A stretch of 64,000 nt of DNA from Verrucomicrobiales bacterium (GTDB taxonomy: Bacteria; Verrucomicrobiota; Verrucomicrobiia; Limisphaerales; J093), in contig JABTUJ010000035.1 in NCBI GenBank assembly GCA_015075445.1, positions 46,004-110,003 on the forward strand, given 5' to 3'. This document shows, piece by piece, positions 1-8,649 of this stretch. Within the stretch, counting starts at the first letter, position 1. The number at the start of each line of letters is the position of its first letter. Under the pieces are notes generated by a model. The model ran no database searches, was not told the DNA's origin, and saw only the letters and a program-made list of their open reading frames with translations. Position numbers and translations under genes: made by a program.

Positions 1-96
1 GTGTTGGACGAGGTGTACGCGATGCTCTACGAGGGGAAGAACCCGCAACAAGCCTTGCAGGACCTGACCCGACGGGGGTCGAAAGCCGAGGACTGA
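1..96 (+). CDS. gpsA: C-terminal end of glycerol-3-phosphate dehydrogenase [NAD(P)+] (partial)
   Basis: The frame is open from base 1 and ends at a TGA at 94-96, so the gene begins outside the window. The last 31 residues include a VYAMLYEGKNPQQAL stretch followed by basic residues and a short acidic end. This resembles the C-terminus of GpsA, where a VYxxLYEGxxPxxAL helix precedes the end. GpsA reduces dihydroxyacetone phosphate to sn-glycerol-3-phosphate for phospholipid synthesis in the cytoplasm. The call rests on this short tail only; the Rossmann domain and catalytic Lys are not visible. The GTG at base 1 is internal, not a start. Confidence 0.55.
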   Translation: MLDEVYAMLYEGKNPQQALQDLTRRGSKAED

Positions 97-126
97 GGGC
101 GGGGTTGCGTGTAAATCTCCACCCAC

Positions 127-228
127 TGTGAGCGCCAAACGTGAGGAGGCCCGGAAGGTATCCCTGGCCCGAAAACGCCTCCTCACGTCGGCGCCTACGC
201 TCTGAACGCCTCTGACGTCAGCGCCTAC
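127..228. repeat. Family A palindromic repeat (compound)
   Basis: An arm GCCAAACGTGAGGAGGC is followed about 35 bases later by GCCTCCTCACGTCGGCGCCT, and then by a second right arm CCTCTGACGTCAGCGCCTAC. The arms pair with one another, and the same consensus recurs near 9.8, 28.1, 29.2, 30.1 and 51.1 kb. It lies between the gpsA-like stop and a decayed peptidase gene. Transcribed, it would fold into a strong hairpin. Confidence 0.8.
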
Positions 229-284
229 AGTCCGAGCGGATTGGACGGCGGGGGTTGGGGGAGTGATAATGCCCTCAGATCACG

Positions 285-1512
285 ATGAAGGTGAAACGCT
301 TGGACGGGAAGGCCGCGGTGCGACTGGCGGCGGGACTGATCCTGGGATGGCTTCCGCAGGATGGCATCTGCGTGCAGCCAACCATGTGTATCTGACCGAC
401 GTGCCCGATTACGAATGGCATGCGGGCTGTTTCGGAACCGCGACTGGCAACCTGATGGGGTTCTGGGATCGCCACGGTTTTCCGGATTTCTACACGGGCC
501 CAACCGCCGGGGGTGAAGCACCGTTGACCAGTCAACCGCCGAATCGCGGGATTCAAGCGCTGTAGGCCAGCCGGGCGGGTCGCGACGGCCGGCCGGCCGA
601 CCAACCGGGGCACGAGGACGATACTGTGGACTATGAATCGACGGCTCCCGATCCCTACGTGACGGCCGGGCGGGAGGAGCATCCGCCTGATTGCCTTGGG
701 GACTTCATCGGGTTGAGCCAAAAGAAGTGGCAGAACCTGGGGGGCGAGTGCGACGGCAACGTGGATGGTTACTGCTTCACCTATTGGGATCCCACGGGGG
801 CGCGCCGGTGGAACTACGAGCCGGGACCGGAGGCGGGGTTGCCGGCGGTGGACCTGGCGTCGGGCCTGCGGGCGTGGACGGCCTGGCGGGGTTTCGAGGC
901 GGATGTGTTCACGCAACTGGCGGACTTCAACCCGCAGGTGTCGCCGGGCGCGGGGTTCCGGTATGCCGATCTGCGGGCGGAAATTGATGCCGGCTATCCG
1001 GTGCTGGTGTGGCTGCAGAACTACGACGAGTATTCGCGGCCGCTGTACGAGATGCCGCGAGCGAACCCGAATCTGCACGGCATGTTGATCCACGGGTACT
1101 ACGTGGACGAGGCGGGGACCGAGCGGGTGTATGTGCGGAACAGTTGGGGGGACAGCCAGTGGGACATGTTCCGCGAAGGAAACGGGTGTCCTGGACGCCG
1201 ACGCTGCCGGTGTATCTGCCGGTGCGAGGTGTGATCGGATACCGCCCCAAACCGCGGCTCACGGAGGTGGAGCGGGCGGGCGATGCGCTGGTGCTGCGAT
1301 GGCAGGGGCCGTCGGCGCAGCTTCACGATGTCGAGACCGGAACCACCCGGGATCTTCACTGGTACGTCGTCGAAAGGCGGGCCGCGATTGACTCCGGGGA
1401 CTTTGAGCTGGTGACCGAACCCGCCGTGGCGCGGGAAGCCACGGTGCCGCTGCTCTCCGAGGGGGCAGGTTTCTACCGGGTACGGCTGGTGCCGCCGCCG
1501 TCCTCCGACTAG
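285..1512 (+). pseudogene. Decayed secreted C39-like peptidase-family protein
   Basis: Coding similarity runs across three frames. An ATG at 285 starts a basic and hydrophobic leader (MKVKRLDGKAAVRLAAGL) in frame 3. From about 350 the sense continues in frame 2 with VPDYEWHAGCFGTATGNLMG, a Cys-containing stretch like the active-site region of C39-like secreted peptidases. An in-frame TAG follows at 563-565. Frame 2 then resumes through LHGMLIHGYYVDE, a candidate catalytic His region, and an NSWGD motif typical of papain-like folds. Around 1175-1190 the sense moves to frame 1 (LPVYLPVRGVIGY) and runs to the stop at 1512. Two frame changes and a stop indicate a pseudogene, although consensus errors cannot be excluded. 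The family assignment is by motif only. Confidence 0.55.
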
Positions 1513-1522
1513 ACCGACGGGT

Positions 1523-2260
1523 TCAGAACAACCGCGGGTAAGCCGCGCGGACGGCGCCGACGTTCTCGGCGATGATGAGGAGGAAGCGACGCTCGAACTC
1601 GGCCCAGTCGTCCGTGGCGGGCGCGGCGGACGCGGGGGGACTGCCGGGACGTTCCATGACCACGGCGGCGAGCTTGCCGGAGGTGATGGCGGCCTCGACC
1701 CCCTCCCAACCGCCGAGCATGCGGAGATCGGGAAAGAGGAGCGCCAGAACAGGCTCGGGATGTTGCCAGAGCTCGAGGGCGGCCAGGTTGGCCGGGACGC
1801 CGATGAGGCTCACAAGCACGTCGGCCCCGGGATGTTGGGCGAGGAGTTCGTCCCAGGCGCGGTCGGTCTGGAGGAAGCTGAGCGGCGTCTTGGTTTCGGG
1901 ATCCATCGGGAGGCGCTCGGGATGGGTGAGGGCCTCGGGACGCAGCGCAGGGGGAAACACGCCCAGGAGTTGGATGCGATCCCCCCACCCGCGAGAAAGG
2001 CCGGCCAGGGCGGCCTGCTCGAACTGACGGATCTCCTCCGCAGCCCCGGGCAGGGCGACGAACGGGTTCGAGACGACGATCACGCGGCGGGCGGGGAATT
2101 GGCGGGCGAGCGATTCACCGAGGACGCGCGCGGCGATTTCCCGGTGCTGCGCGGCCCGGTTACGCAGCGCCTGGTCCGGGGAAGGTGTGAACCAGCGCCA
2201 GGCCAGGGCCGCGCCGAGAAGGCCGGCGAGAACCCACGCTGCCTTCGGGGAAATACGCAT
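1523..2260 (-). CDS. Hypothetical membrane-anchored protein
   Basis: A 245-residue protein starting at an ATG whose first 25 residues are a short basic leader plus a hydrophobic helix (AAWVLAGLLGAALAWRWF), so it is probably anchored with the rest outside the cytoplasm. The body is soluble-looking, with a VIVVSNPFVALPGAAEEI segment and an ADVLVSLIGVP segment resembling strands of an alpha/beta fold. No catalytic motif is recognised. It lies 50 bases downstream of the pseudopilin gene on the same strand and may be co-transcribed with it. Function unknown. Confidence 0.6.
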   Translation of the reverse strand: MRISPKAAWVLAGLLGAALAWRWFTPSPDQALRNRAAQHREIAARVLGESLARQFPARRVIVVSNPFVALPGAAEEIRQFEQAALAGLSRGWGDRIQLLGVFPPALRPEALTHPERLPMDPETKTPLSFLQTDRAWDELLAQHPGADVLVSLIGVPANLAALELWQHPEPVLALLFPDLRMLGGWEGVEAAITSGKLAAVVMERPGSPPASAAPATDDWAEFERRFLLIIAENVGAVRAAYPRLF

Positions 2261-2311
2261 CGAGTGCTGGGTTGAACGAGGTCAAGGGAGCGGGGAGCGG
2301 CGCGCGGCAGC

Positions 2312-2956
2312 TCAGAAATACCCCGGCGCAGTGTCCGTTTCGTAGAGGGCGGTGATCCCGAGGTTCTCGAGACGGCGGCGGGCGGCGGCCTCGGCGTGGC
2401 CATCGAGGAAAAGGCCGTTGGCACGGAGCTGGTGGCGGGCGTGCACCTCGTTTTCACTCGCGACCCGGAAGTAATAGAACTGCTGGGCCTTGACGCCTTT
2501 GCGGCCCTGGCTGGTGGTGTCCGCGACGTGGAGGTACTCGGTGGGCTGAGGGACAGCGTCGAGGTTCAGGACTTCCCCGAAGGCGCCGCGGACGTAATTG
2601 GTGGGCGGATCGAAACGGACGCCGAAGGTGCGGTACCAGTTCGTGAGCTCGCGTGGAGGATAGGCGGGGCAGAGGAAGATCTCGGGAGGGCGGAGGTCCT
2701 GGTTGGTGCTGAGGGAACTGGCCCACGTGGTGCCGGGGGTGAGGGGGAAGTTGAGCTGGAAAAGGCCGCGGTGATCCTGGGCGTAGAGGAGGGTGGCGAC
2801 GCCGATCTGGCGGAGCTGATTGAGGCACTGCACCTGGCGGGCGCGGGCCTTGGCCTGGCTGATGGCTGGCATGAGGAGGCTGGCCAGGATGGCGATGATG
2901 GCGATCACCACCAACAGCTCGATCAACGTAAAGGCCCTGGCCGAGGATCTTGGCAT
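2312..2956 (-). CDS. Type II secretion/type IV pilin-like pseudopilin (H-x9-DG type)
   Basis: A 214-residue protein with a canonical class III prepilin leader: a short basic start, ARA, then FTLIELLVVIAIIAILASLL. Prepilin peptidase should cut before the Phe, and the Glu at mature position 5 is present. The hydrophobic N-helix leads into QAKARARQVQCLNQLRQIG. The C-terminal part holds HARHQLRANGLFLDGHAEA, the H-x9-DG motif of the large pseudopilin families expanded in Verrucomicrobiota, Planctomycetota and Lentisphaerota. It probably sits in the inner membrane or an extracellular pseudopilus. The partner of each such paralog is generally unknown, and no secretion genes flank it here. Confidence 0.9.
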   Translation of the reverse strand: MPRSSARAFTLIELLVVIAIIAILASLLMPAISQAKARARQVQCLNQLRQIGVATLLYAQDHRGLFQLNFPLTPGTTWASSLSTNQDLRPPEIFLCPAYPPRELTNWYRTFGVRFDPPTNYVRGAFGEVLNLDAVPQPTEYLHVADTTSQGRKGVKAQQFYYFRVASENEVHARHQLRANGLFLDGHAEAAARRRLENLGITALYETDTAPGYF

Positions 2957-3101
2957 GGCAACGGAGGACGCGGCGTCCGGTCGCCGTGGCTTTTGCCTCG
3001 CCGGTGTCGCGCGCTCCGGGCTACAGTACGCGGCGCCCGGGATGGGTCAACCGCGCGGCGGAACCTGATCCCTCCGGGCGGATGGCAGCCGCCGGAACGC
3101 G

Positions 3102-4547
3102 ATGCAGTTCAATTCCGTTGTCTTTCTGAAGTTCTTCGCGGCGTTTCTGCTGCTCTACCATCTGGTACGTGGCCACCGCGGGGCGCGGAACTGGCTGGTG
3201 GTGGTGGGCAGCTACACGTTTTACGGCTGGTGGGACTACCGGTTTCTGGCCCTGCTGCTCGCCTCGAGCCTGCTCGACTATGCCGTGGGGCTGCGACTCG
3301 AGGCGACGTCCGCGGCACCGGCCCGCCGGCGATGGGTGATGCTGAGCCTGGCTGGGAACCTCGGCATCCTGGGCGTGTTCAAGTACTGCGGGTTCTTTGT
3401 GGACTCGCTGGCGGAGGTGCTGACAGCGCTGGGTTTCCGCGCGGACCTGCCGACGTTGCACCTGGTGCTGCCCGTCGGCATCTCGTTCTACACCTTCCAG
3501 ACGTTGAGCTACACGCTGGACGTGTACCGGCGGCAGATGGTGGCGACGCGCGATCTGGGGGCGTTTCTGGCGTACGTGTCGTTCTTTCCGCAACTCGTGG
3601 CGGGGCCGATCGAGCGGGCGAGCGCACTGCTGCCGCAGTTTATGCAGCCGCGGGTCATCACGCGGTCACACCTCGAGGAGGGCGGGTGGCTGGTGCTTTG
3701 GGGCCTGTTCAAGAAGGTGGTGGTGGCGGACAACCTGGCGCCACTGGTCGAGATGGCCTTCGAACATCCCACGCCGTCCGGGCCGCTGGTGGTGTTGGGG
3801 ACGGTGGCTTTTGGCTTCCAGATCTACGCGGACTTCTCGGGCTACTCCGACCTGGCGCGGGGCCTGGCGCGGCTGTTGGGGTTCGAGCTGCGCTGGAACT
3901 TCCGTCTCCCGTACGGCGCGGGCAATGTGCGCGAATTTTGGCGGCGCTGGCACATCAGTCTTTCCACGTGGCTGCGGGACTACCTTTACATCAGCCTGGG
4001 CGGGAACCGGCGGGGCCCGGCGCGGACGCGGCTGAACCTGCTGCTCACCATGGTGCTGGGCGGCTTGTGGCACGGCGCGGCCTGGCATTTTGTGGCCTGG
4101 GGTCTGTGGCATGGTCTGGGGCTGCTCGGGCACCGGCTTTGGGAATCGTCCCGGCCGCGGCGAACCGTGCTCGCGGTACCGGACGGCCACGGTGCAGGCT
4201 GGAAGCCCGCACCACCCTGGAGTGGGTTGGGATGGCTGCTGACGATCGCGTTCGTGTTCTACGGTTGGCTGCTGTTCCGCGCGCCGTCGCTCGGCCACGC
4301 CTGGGTCATGACGAAGGCGCTGAGTGACTGGAGCTCGCCGGTGTGGCTGGGGAGTTACGGGATCAGCCTGGTGGCGTTCGCGGCCCCGCTCGTCGCCATG
4401 CAGGTCTGGCAGGCACGCCGCGGCGACCTGCTGGTGGCCCTCACGCTCCCCGGCTGGGGACGGGCGCTGCTTCAGGGGGCGCTGCTGGTGGGGGTGCTCT
4501 TGTTCTGGGAAAAGGGCGTGACGCCTTTCATCTACTTCCAGTTTTGA
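3102..4547 (+). CDS. MBOAT family O-acyltransferase (AlgI/DltB-like)
   Basis: A 481-residue polytopic membrane protein of the size usual for AlgI-like enzymes, which pass acyl (often acetyl) groups across the inner membrane onto exopolysaccharides. Recognisable blocks are SYTFYGWWDYRF near residue 40, FFPQLVAGPIERA near 160, EFWRRWHISLSTWLRDYLYI near 280, and GGLWHGAAWHFVAWG near 320, containing the conserved membrane-embedded catalytic His. Its stop overlaps the start of the SGNH-like gene by one base (TGATG), the classic acyltransferase plus acceptor-protein pairing. Oddly, bases 4191-4216 in the loop before the last transmembrane helices are an in-frame copy of the family B palindrome, encoding GAGWKPAP. 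The acceptor polymer is unknown. Confidence 0.9.
   Translation: MQFNSVVFLKFFAAFLLLYHLVRGHRGARNWLVVVGSYTFYGWWDYRFLALLLASSLLDYAVGLRLEATSAAPARRRWVMLSLAGNLGILGVFKYCGFFVDSLAEVLTALGFRADLPTLHLVLPVGISFYTFQTLSYTLDVYRRQMVATRDLGAFLAYVSFFPQLVAGPIERASALLPQFMQPRVITRSHLEEGGWLVLWGLFKKVVVADNLAPLVEMAFEHPTPSGPLVVLGTVAFGFQIYADFSGYSDLARGLARLLGFELRWNFRLPYGAGNVREFWRRWHISLSTWLRDYLYISLGGNRRGPARTRLNLLLTMVLGGLWHGAAWHFVAWGLWHGLGLLGHRLWESSRPRRTVLAVPDGHGAGWKPAPPWSGLGWLLTIAFVFYGWLLFRAPSLGHAWVMTKALSDWSSPVWLGSYGISLVAFAAPLVAMQVWQARRGDLLVALTLPGWGRALLQGALLVGVLLFWEKGVTPFIYFQF
4191..4216. repeat. Family B palindrome inside the MBOAT gene
   Basis: GGTGCAGGCTGGAAGCCCGC followed by ACCACC matches the core of the palindrome also found at 5585, 40683, 43198 and 62985. 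It is read in frame as GAGWKPAP within a hydrophilic loop of the acyltransferase, and does not interrupt the gene. Confidence 0.75.
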
Positions 4548-5638
4548 TGACGAGTCACGAATACCGGTTTGCGCGGCAGGACGTTGTCCGGCTGGCCGGC
4601 GGGCCGCTGCTGGTGGTGGCGTTGTTTGCCGCGGCCCTGCAGGGGCTGGCGTGGCTGGGCTGGCTGCCCCGTCCCTGGCCGGCGCTGGACATGGACCGGG
4701 TCGTGCTGTTGCACCAGGCCGAGGCGAGCCGTTCCGGAGCGGTGGCGGACCTGGTGCTGGTGGGGGATTCGTCGTGCCTGATGAATGTGGACGCGGTGCG
4801 GCTGGGGGAGCGGCTGGGGATCGAGGTGTTGAACCTGGGAACCCTGAGCTACGTGGATGTCGAGACCCACGGTCGGTTGCTGGCGACTTTTGCCGCCACG
4901 CACCCGGGTGAGCCCGGGGCGGCGGTGTTGCTGCTGCATCCCCATCGCCTCCGGCTGAGACCGGGGGACCGCTATCACACGGAAGTGCTGCAAAGCCATC
5001 TGGAAGGGCGCGACCCGTTGGCTGCCTTCACGGAGGCGGGGCGTTTGGGCCGTTGGCTTGGGCTGGAGTCATGGCGCGAGCGGGTCTTGTCCCGGGTCTT
5101 GCCCTGGCCGCTGCAGGGTGCGTATCGGGTCCGGTACGGCTTCACGCACGATCTCTGGCGGCACCTCGAGGCGAACCGCGGCAGCGCGGTGGATCCGAAC
5201 CGCTACGAGGCAGGGAAGGCACCGGGGGGTGCCGAGTACCGCCTTGCGCCGGGGTTGGAGGCGGAAAGCCGCGCGTTCCGGCGGCTGGTGCCGGAGAACA
5301 CGGTTCTGTGGGCGGGAGTCACACCCGTGCCGGCGGATGAGGTCTCGGTTGCCCCAGGTTCCGCGGCGCGGCCGACGGCGGACGGGGATCGCACGGGCTT
5401 GGGGGGCGTTGGAAAGGCCTTACTCGACGGCTGGTCCGAGTGGCTGAGGCCGGTCGAGCCGTTGGCCGGACTGCCGTTCGCCCTGCCGTCCGACTGGTTT
5501 GCCAGCAGCACGCATCTGAACGCCGCGGGGCGGGAGCGATACACGGATCTTCTGGCGGAAGAGCTGCGGGGACGACTTGGGAAGCGGCAGGCTAGAAGCC
5601 TGCACCACGAGTCCGGGGAGAGTGTTGCCGCGGAATAG
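4547..5638 (+). CDS. SGNH-hydrolase-like protein paired with MBOAT acyltransferase
   Basis: A 363-residue protein. The ATG at 4547 overlaps the stop of the MBOAT gene by one base and directly precedes a basic segment and a membrane helix (GGPLLVVALFAAALQGLAWL), so this start is preferred over upstream in-frame ATGs. LVLVGDSSCLMNVDA around residue 70-84 matches block I of SGNH/GDSL proteins, with the Ser after GD as candidate nucleophile. SSTHLNAAGRERYT near residue 320 matches the block V His region. Such proteins (AlgJ/AlgX/PatB types) act in the periplasm with MBOAT proteins to acylate a polymer. The last 19 residues (KRQARSLHHESG...) are encoded by a family B palindrome, so the natural end was probably just before it. 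Confidence 0.8.
   Translation: MTSHEYRFARQDVVRLAGGPLLVVALFAAALQGLAWLGWLPRPWPALDMDRVVLLHQAEASRSGAVADLVLVGDSSCLMNVDAVRLGERLGIEVLNLGTLSYVDVETHGRLLATFAATHPGEPGAAVLLLHPHRLRLRPGDRYHTEVLQSHLEGRDPLAAFTEAGRLGRWLGLESWRERVLSRVLPWPLQGAYRVRYGFTHDLWRHLEANRGSAVDPNRYEAGKAPGGAEYRLAPGLEAESRAFRRLVPENTVLWAGVTPVPADEVSVAPGSAARPTADGDRTGLGGVGKALLDGWSEWLRPVEPLAGLPFALPSDWFASSTHLNAAGRERYTDLLAEELRGRLGKRQARSLHHESGESVAAE
5585..5608. repeat. Family B palindrome at the 3' end of the SGNH-like gene
   Basis: GCAGGCTAGAAGCCTGCACC plus a CAC end is a near-perfect short palindrome identical in core to the other family B copies. It encodes the last residues of the upstream gene and lies between two convergent genes, only a few tens of bases before both stops, so it may also serve as a transcript-end hairpin. 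Confidence 0.75.
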
Positions 5639-5639
5639 G

Positions 5640-6251
5640 CTACGCCCCGGCGATCTCGCGACGGAGGTGCTCGAGGAAGTCCGGGTAGGAGTCGACGGCC
5701 TGGAACTGGGGGAATTCGCGCCGGACATTTTCCGGGGCACGGAACAGGAAGCCGACATGGGCCTCGGTGAGCATCGCGGTGTCGTTGTAGGAATCGCCGC
5801 CGGCGATGACGCGGTAGTTGAGGAGCTTGAGGGCGGCGACGGCGCGCTGTTTCTGTTCAGGGATGCGCAGTTGGTAATTCACGACGCGGTCCTGTTCCAC
5901 GACGAGGCGATGGCAGAGCAGGGTGGGCCATTCGAGCTGCTGGAGGAGGGGTTGCGCGAACTGCTCGAAGGTGTCTGAGAGAATGATGACCGGGCTGAGG
6001 CGGCGCAGTTCCCGGAGGAAATCGAGGGCACCGGGGAGCGGGTGGAGGGTGCCGATGACGGCCTGGAGGTCGGGGAGTTTCAGGCCGTGCTCGGCGAGGA
6101 GCTGGAGGCGGCCGCGCATCAGGACGTCGTAATCCGGCTCGTCGCGGGTGGTGCGGCGCAGCGCCGGGATGCCGGTTCGTTCGGCGATGGCGATCCAGAT
6201 CTCGGGCGTGAGCACGCCTTCCAGGTCAAGGGTGACAATCGACTGCGGCAC
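5640..6251 (-). CDS. thrH: Bifunctional phosphoserine phosphatase/homoserine phosphotransferase ThrH
   Basis: A 203-residue HAD-superfamily protein matching the usual ThrH length. It begins with IVTLDLEGVLTPEIWIA, where the ThrH-type DLEGVL replaces the standard DxDGT. LSPVIILSDTFEQF supplies motif II (SDT), and VIAGGDSYNDTAML supplies the acidic motif IV. ThrH removes phosphate from phosphoserine and can transfer it to homoserine, linking serine and threonine synthesis in the cytoplasm. The start codon is GTG. It is convergent with the acyltransferase pair (stops about 1 base apart) and divergent from the DUF4914-like gene. Confidence 0.9.
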   Translation of the reverse strand: MPQSIVTLDLEGVLTPEIWIAIAERTGIPALRRTTRDEPDYDVLMRGRLQLLAEHGLKLPDLQAVIGTLHPLPGALDFLRELRRLSPVIILSDTFEQFAQPLLQQLEWPTLLCHRLVVEQDRVVNYQLRIPEQKQRAVAALKLLNYRVIAGGDSYNDTAMLTEAHVGFLFRAPENVRREFPQFQAVDSYPDFLEHLRREIAGA

Positions 6252-6449
6252 GCCGGCATGGTTTCAGCCGGGGGGCGGATTGTCGAGCCCGGGACGGAGC
6301 GTCCGGTTCCACGCGTCCGGTTCCACTTGAACCGCCGGGGTCGCCCCGGCATATTCCCGCCGCGCGCGAGGACACCCTCCGGAAGAGCCTCGGCGTCCTG
6401 GCGCCTGAACCACGGTGCGGGCCCTGCCCGCTCCGCATTCTGTACTGTT

Positions 6450-8318
6450 ATGACCCCTGACAAATACCATCCGCCGGCCGAAGCTGCCGAAGTGCTCGCC
6501 CATTGCCGGCGCCTGACCATTGCCAGCACCAGCGACGAGCTCATCGACCTCGCCTGTGGCGGACCGGGCAGCCAGCACTTCGAGGTGGCCTACGACGTGC
6601 CGGGCAAAGGACGCGTCGTCGAAGCCACCGTGGCGCGCGTCCGCAACGGCGTGGCCGCCAACTATACCGAGGCCTACATGCGCCGACGCGATCCGGACTG
6701 CATGGTCATCGGGGACGCCCTGCCCACGGACAAAGAGACCTTCCAGCAGCGCTTCGGCGCGGAGTTCGCCCCGCTGCGCCAGCAGACCTTCGAGTGGTTG
6801 AAGAGTCAGGAACTGGCGATGTTCGGCTTTGTGGCCGGCCGGGCGGGCTTCGGCATGGACGCCCTGGTCATCGCGCCCGCCAATGCCGGCTTTTTCGCCC
6901 TCGGCCTCGCCATGCTGCAGGGCATCCTCCCCTACGACGCGATCCCGCCGGGTTTCCTGCCCCGGGCGATCATCTACGTGGCGCCAGTCTTTCGGCACAC
7001 GCACTTCGACGGCCGGCAGGTGGTGGTGCACAACCGGCGCGACGGGCTCCACGAGCTTTTCTCGTACAACCTCTACCCCGGGCCCAGCGCCAAGAAGGGC
7101 ATCTACGGCGTCCTCATCGGCCAGGGCGAACGGGAAGGCTGGGTCACCAACCACTGCTCGACCGTCCAGGTCATCACCCCTTACGACAACGTGGTGACGA
7201 TCATGCACGAAGGCGCCAGCGGCGGCGGCAAGAGCGAGATGCTCGAACAAGCCCACCGCGAACCCGACGGCCGCCTTCTGCTGGGCCACAACCTCGTCAC
7301 TGGCGAACAACGCTACCTGGAAATCCCGCGCAGTTGCGAACTCCACGCCGTCACGGACGACATGGCCCTCTGCCACCCGTCGCTGCAGGAGGGCAAGGGC
7401 AGGCTCACCCTCATCGACGCCGAGAGCGCCTGGTTCGTGCGCGTCAACCATCTCGAGCACTACGGCACGGACGTGCACCTCGAGAAACTGGCCGCCGAAC
7501 CTCCCGTGCCCCTCCTGTTTCTCAGCATCGATGCCGTTCCCGGCGCGCGGGCGCTGGTGTGGGAGCACATCGAGGATGCGCCGGGTCAGCGCTGCCCCAA
7601 CCCCCGCCTGATCATCCCGCGCCGCGCCTTCCCGGGGGTCGTCGAAGGTGCGGTGACGGTGGACATCCGCAGCTTTGGGGTGCGCACGCCGCCTTGTACC
7701 CGGGAGAAGCCCACCTATGGCATCCTGGGCGTGTTTCACATCCTGCCTCCCGCCCTGGCCTGGCTCTGGCGGCTGGTCTCGCCGCGCGGCCACGCGAACC
7801 CGAGCATCGTCGATACCGCCGGCATGACCAGCGAGGGCGTCGGTTCGTACTGGCCTTTCGCCACCGGGCGGCGGGTGGACCAGGCCAACCTCCTGCTCAG
7901 CCAGTTCGCCGAAAATACCCGGATGCGCCACATCCTGTGCCCCAACCAGCACATCGGCGCCTGGCGCGTCGGGTTCATGCCGCAATGGATTGCGCGTGAA
8001 TACCTCGCCCGCCGCGGCGTCGCCCGGTTCCGCCCCGACCAACTCCGGCCGGCGCGCTGCCCGTTGCTGGGCCACACCCTCCACCAGCTCCAGGTCGAGG
8101 GCCGTTTCATCACCCGCTGGTTCCTCCAGGTCGAATCCCAGCCCGAAGTGGGCGAAACCGCCTACGACCAGGGTGCCGAGATCCTGCGCGCCTTCTTCCA
8201 CCGGTGCCTGGCTGACTTCCAGGAATCGGACCTCGACCCCCTCGGCCGGCAGATCATCCAGTGCTGCCTGGACAACGGGAAACTCGAAGACTACGAACAC
8301 CTTATCCCGGCCGCGTAA
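6450..8318 (+). CDS. DUF4914-like protein with PEPCK-type P-loop
   Basis: A 622-residue soluble protein starting at the ATG at 6450; the longer upstream frame runs back into the thrH region and is rejected. Around residue 255-265 it carries MHEGASGGGKSEMLEQ, a P-loop like the kinase-1a motif of phosphoenolpyruvate carboxykinases. Regions such as VWEHIEDAPGQRCPNPRLII and FWPFATGRR-like YWPFATGRRVDQ resemble the uncharacterised DUF4914 family by memory of its pattern. It therefore probably binds a nucleotide and may be a PEPCK-fold kinase or phosphotransferase, but no reaction is established. It appears to be monocistronic, with a 131-base spacer to the divergent thrH that is unremarkable apart from a GCCGGGG/CCCCGGC hairpin near 6335. 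Confidence 0.65.
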   Translation: MTPDKYHPPAEAAEVLAHCRRLTIASTSDELIDLACGGPGSQHFEVAYDVPGKGRVVEATVARVRNGVAANYTEAYMRRRDPDCMVIGDALPTDKETFQQRFGAEFAPLRQQTFEWLKSQELAMFGFVAGRAGFGMDALVIAPANAGFFALGLAMLQGILPYDAIPPGFLPRAIIYVAPVFRHTHFDGRQVVVHNRRDGLHELFSYNLYPGPSAKKGIYGVLIGQGEREGWVTNHCSTVQVITPYDNVVTIMHEGASGGGKSEMLEQAHREPDGRLLLGHNLVTGEQRYLEIPRSCELHAVTDDMALCHPSLQEGKGRLTLIDAESAWFVRVNHLEHYGTDVHLEKLAAEPPVPLLFLSIDAVPGARALVWEHIEDAPGQRCPNPRLIIPRRAFPGVVEGAVTVDIRSFGVRTPPCTREKPTYGILGVFHILPPALAWLWRLVSPRGHANPSIVDTAGMTSEGVGSYWPFATGRRVDQANLLLSQFAENTRMRHILCPNQHIGAWRVGFMPQWIAREYLARRGVARFRPDQLRPARCPLLGHTLHQLQVEGRFITRWFLQVESQPEVGETAYDQGAEILRAFFHRCLADFQESDLDPLGRQIIQCCLDNGKLEDYEHLIPAA

Positions 8319-8347
8319 CCGGCGGTGGCGACCCTGCGCCAGCGCCT

Positions 8348-8422
8348 GGAGAGTGCGTGCGGTTTGCTGCCGCTTCGCGTGGGGGGATGAACGAAAAGCG
8401 TCGCTGGAAGTCGCCGCACTCC
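8348..8422. repeat. Imperfect long inverted repeat
   Basis: GGAGAGTGCGTGCGG at the left and TCGCCGCACTCC at the right, with GCCGCTTCGCG facing AAAGCGTCGC inside, form an imperfect hairpin of about 75 bases. It resembles interspersed GGAGTGCGGCGG-type palindromes that I associate with verrucomicrobial genomes. One copy is seen here. It fills the first part of the 331-base gap before the deacetylase-like gene. Confidence 0.45.
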
Positions 8423-8516
8423 AAACGCTTCGCGTTCCCCGCACGACGGTAGCTTCTGCGCCGCCTGAAACAGGCCGGCCAGGGTCAGCCGGACGCCCCT
8501 GGAATCCTGGAACTTC

Positions 8517-8606
8517 CTTGAGCTTTGAGCTTTGAACTTTGAACTTTGAGCTTTGTCCTTCGAACTTCGAGCTTTGAACTTTGAGCTTTGAACTTTGAGC
8601 TTTGGC
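8517..8606. repeat. Family D heptameric tandem repeat array
   Basis: About a dozen tandem 7-base units of the forms CTTTGAG, CTTTGAA and CTTCGAA/CTTCGAG run without interruption. Equivalent arrays occur at 54575 and 62818. It resembles the short tandemly repeated repetitive sequences described in cyanobacteria. It sits directly upstream of the deacetylase-like gene, whose ATG is 44 bases further on. Both strands are open across it (KLKVQSSKFKAQSSK-like peptides), which is an artefact of the 7-mer. Confidence 0.85.
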
Positions 8607-8649
8607 ATGGTTTACGCAGACGGTTCGGACGTACGCTGCGAACACCACC

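Noticed and set aside
8517..8606. Possible CRISPR array in the tandem repeats
   Set aside because: Units are contiguous 7-mers with no spacers, and no cas gene is present.
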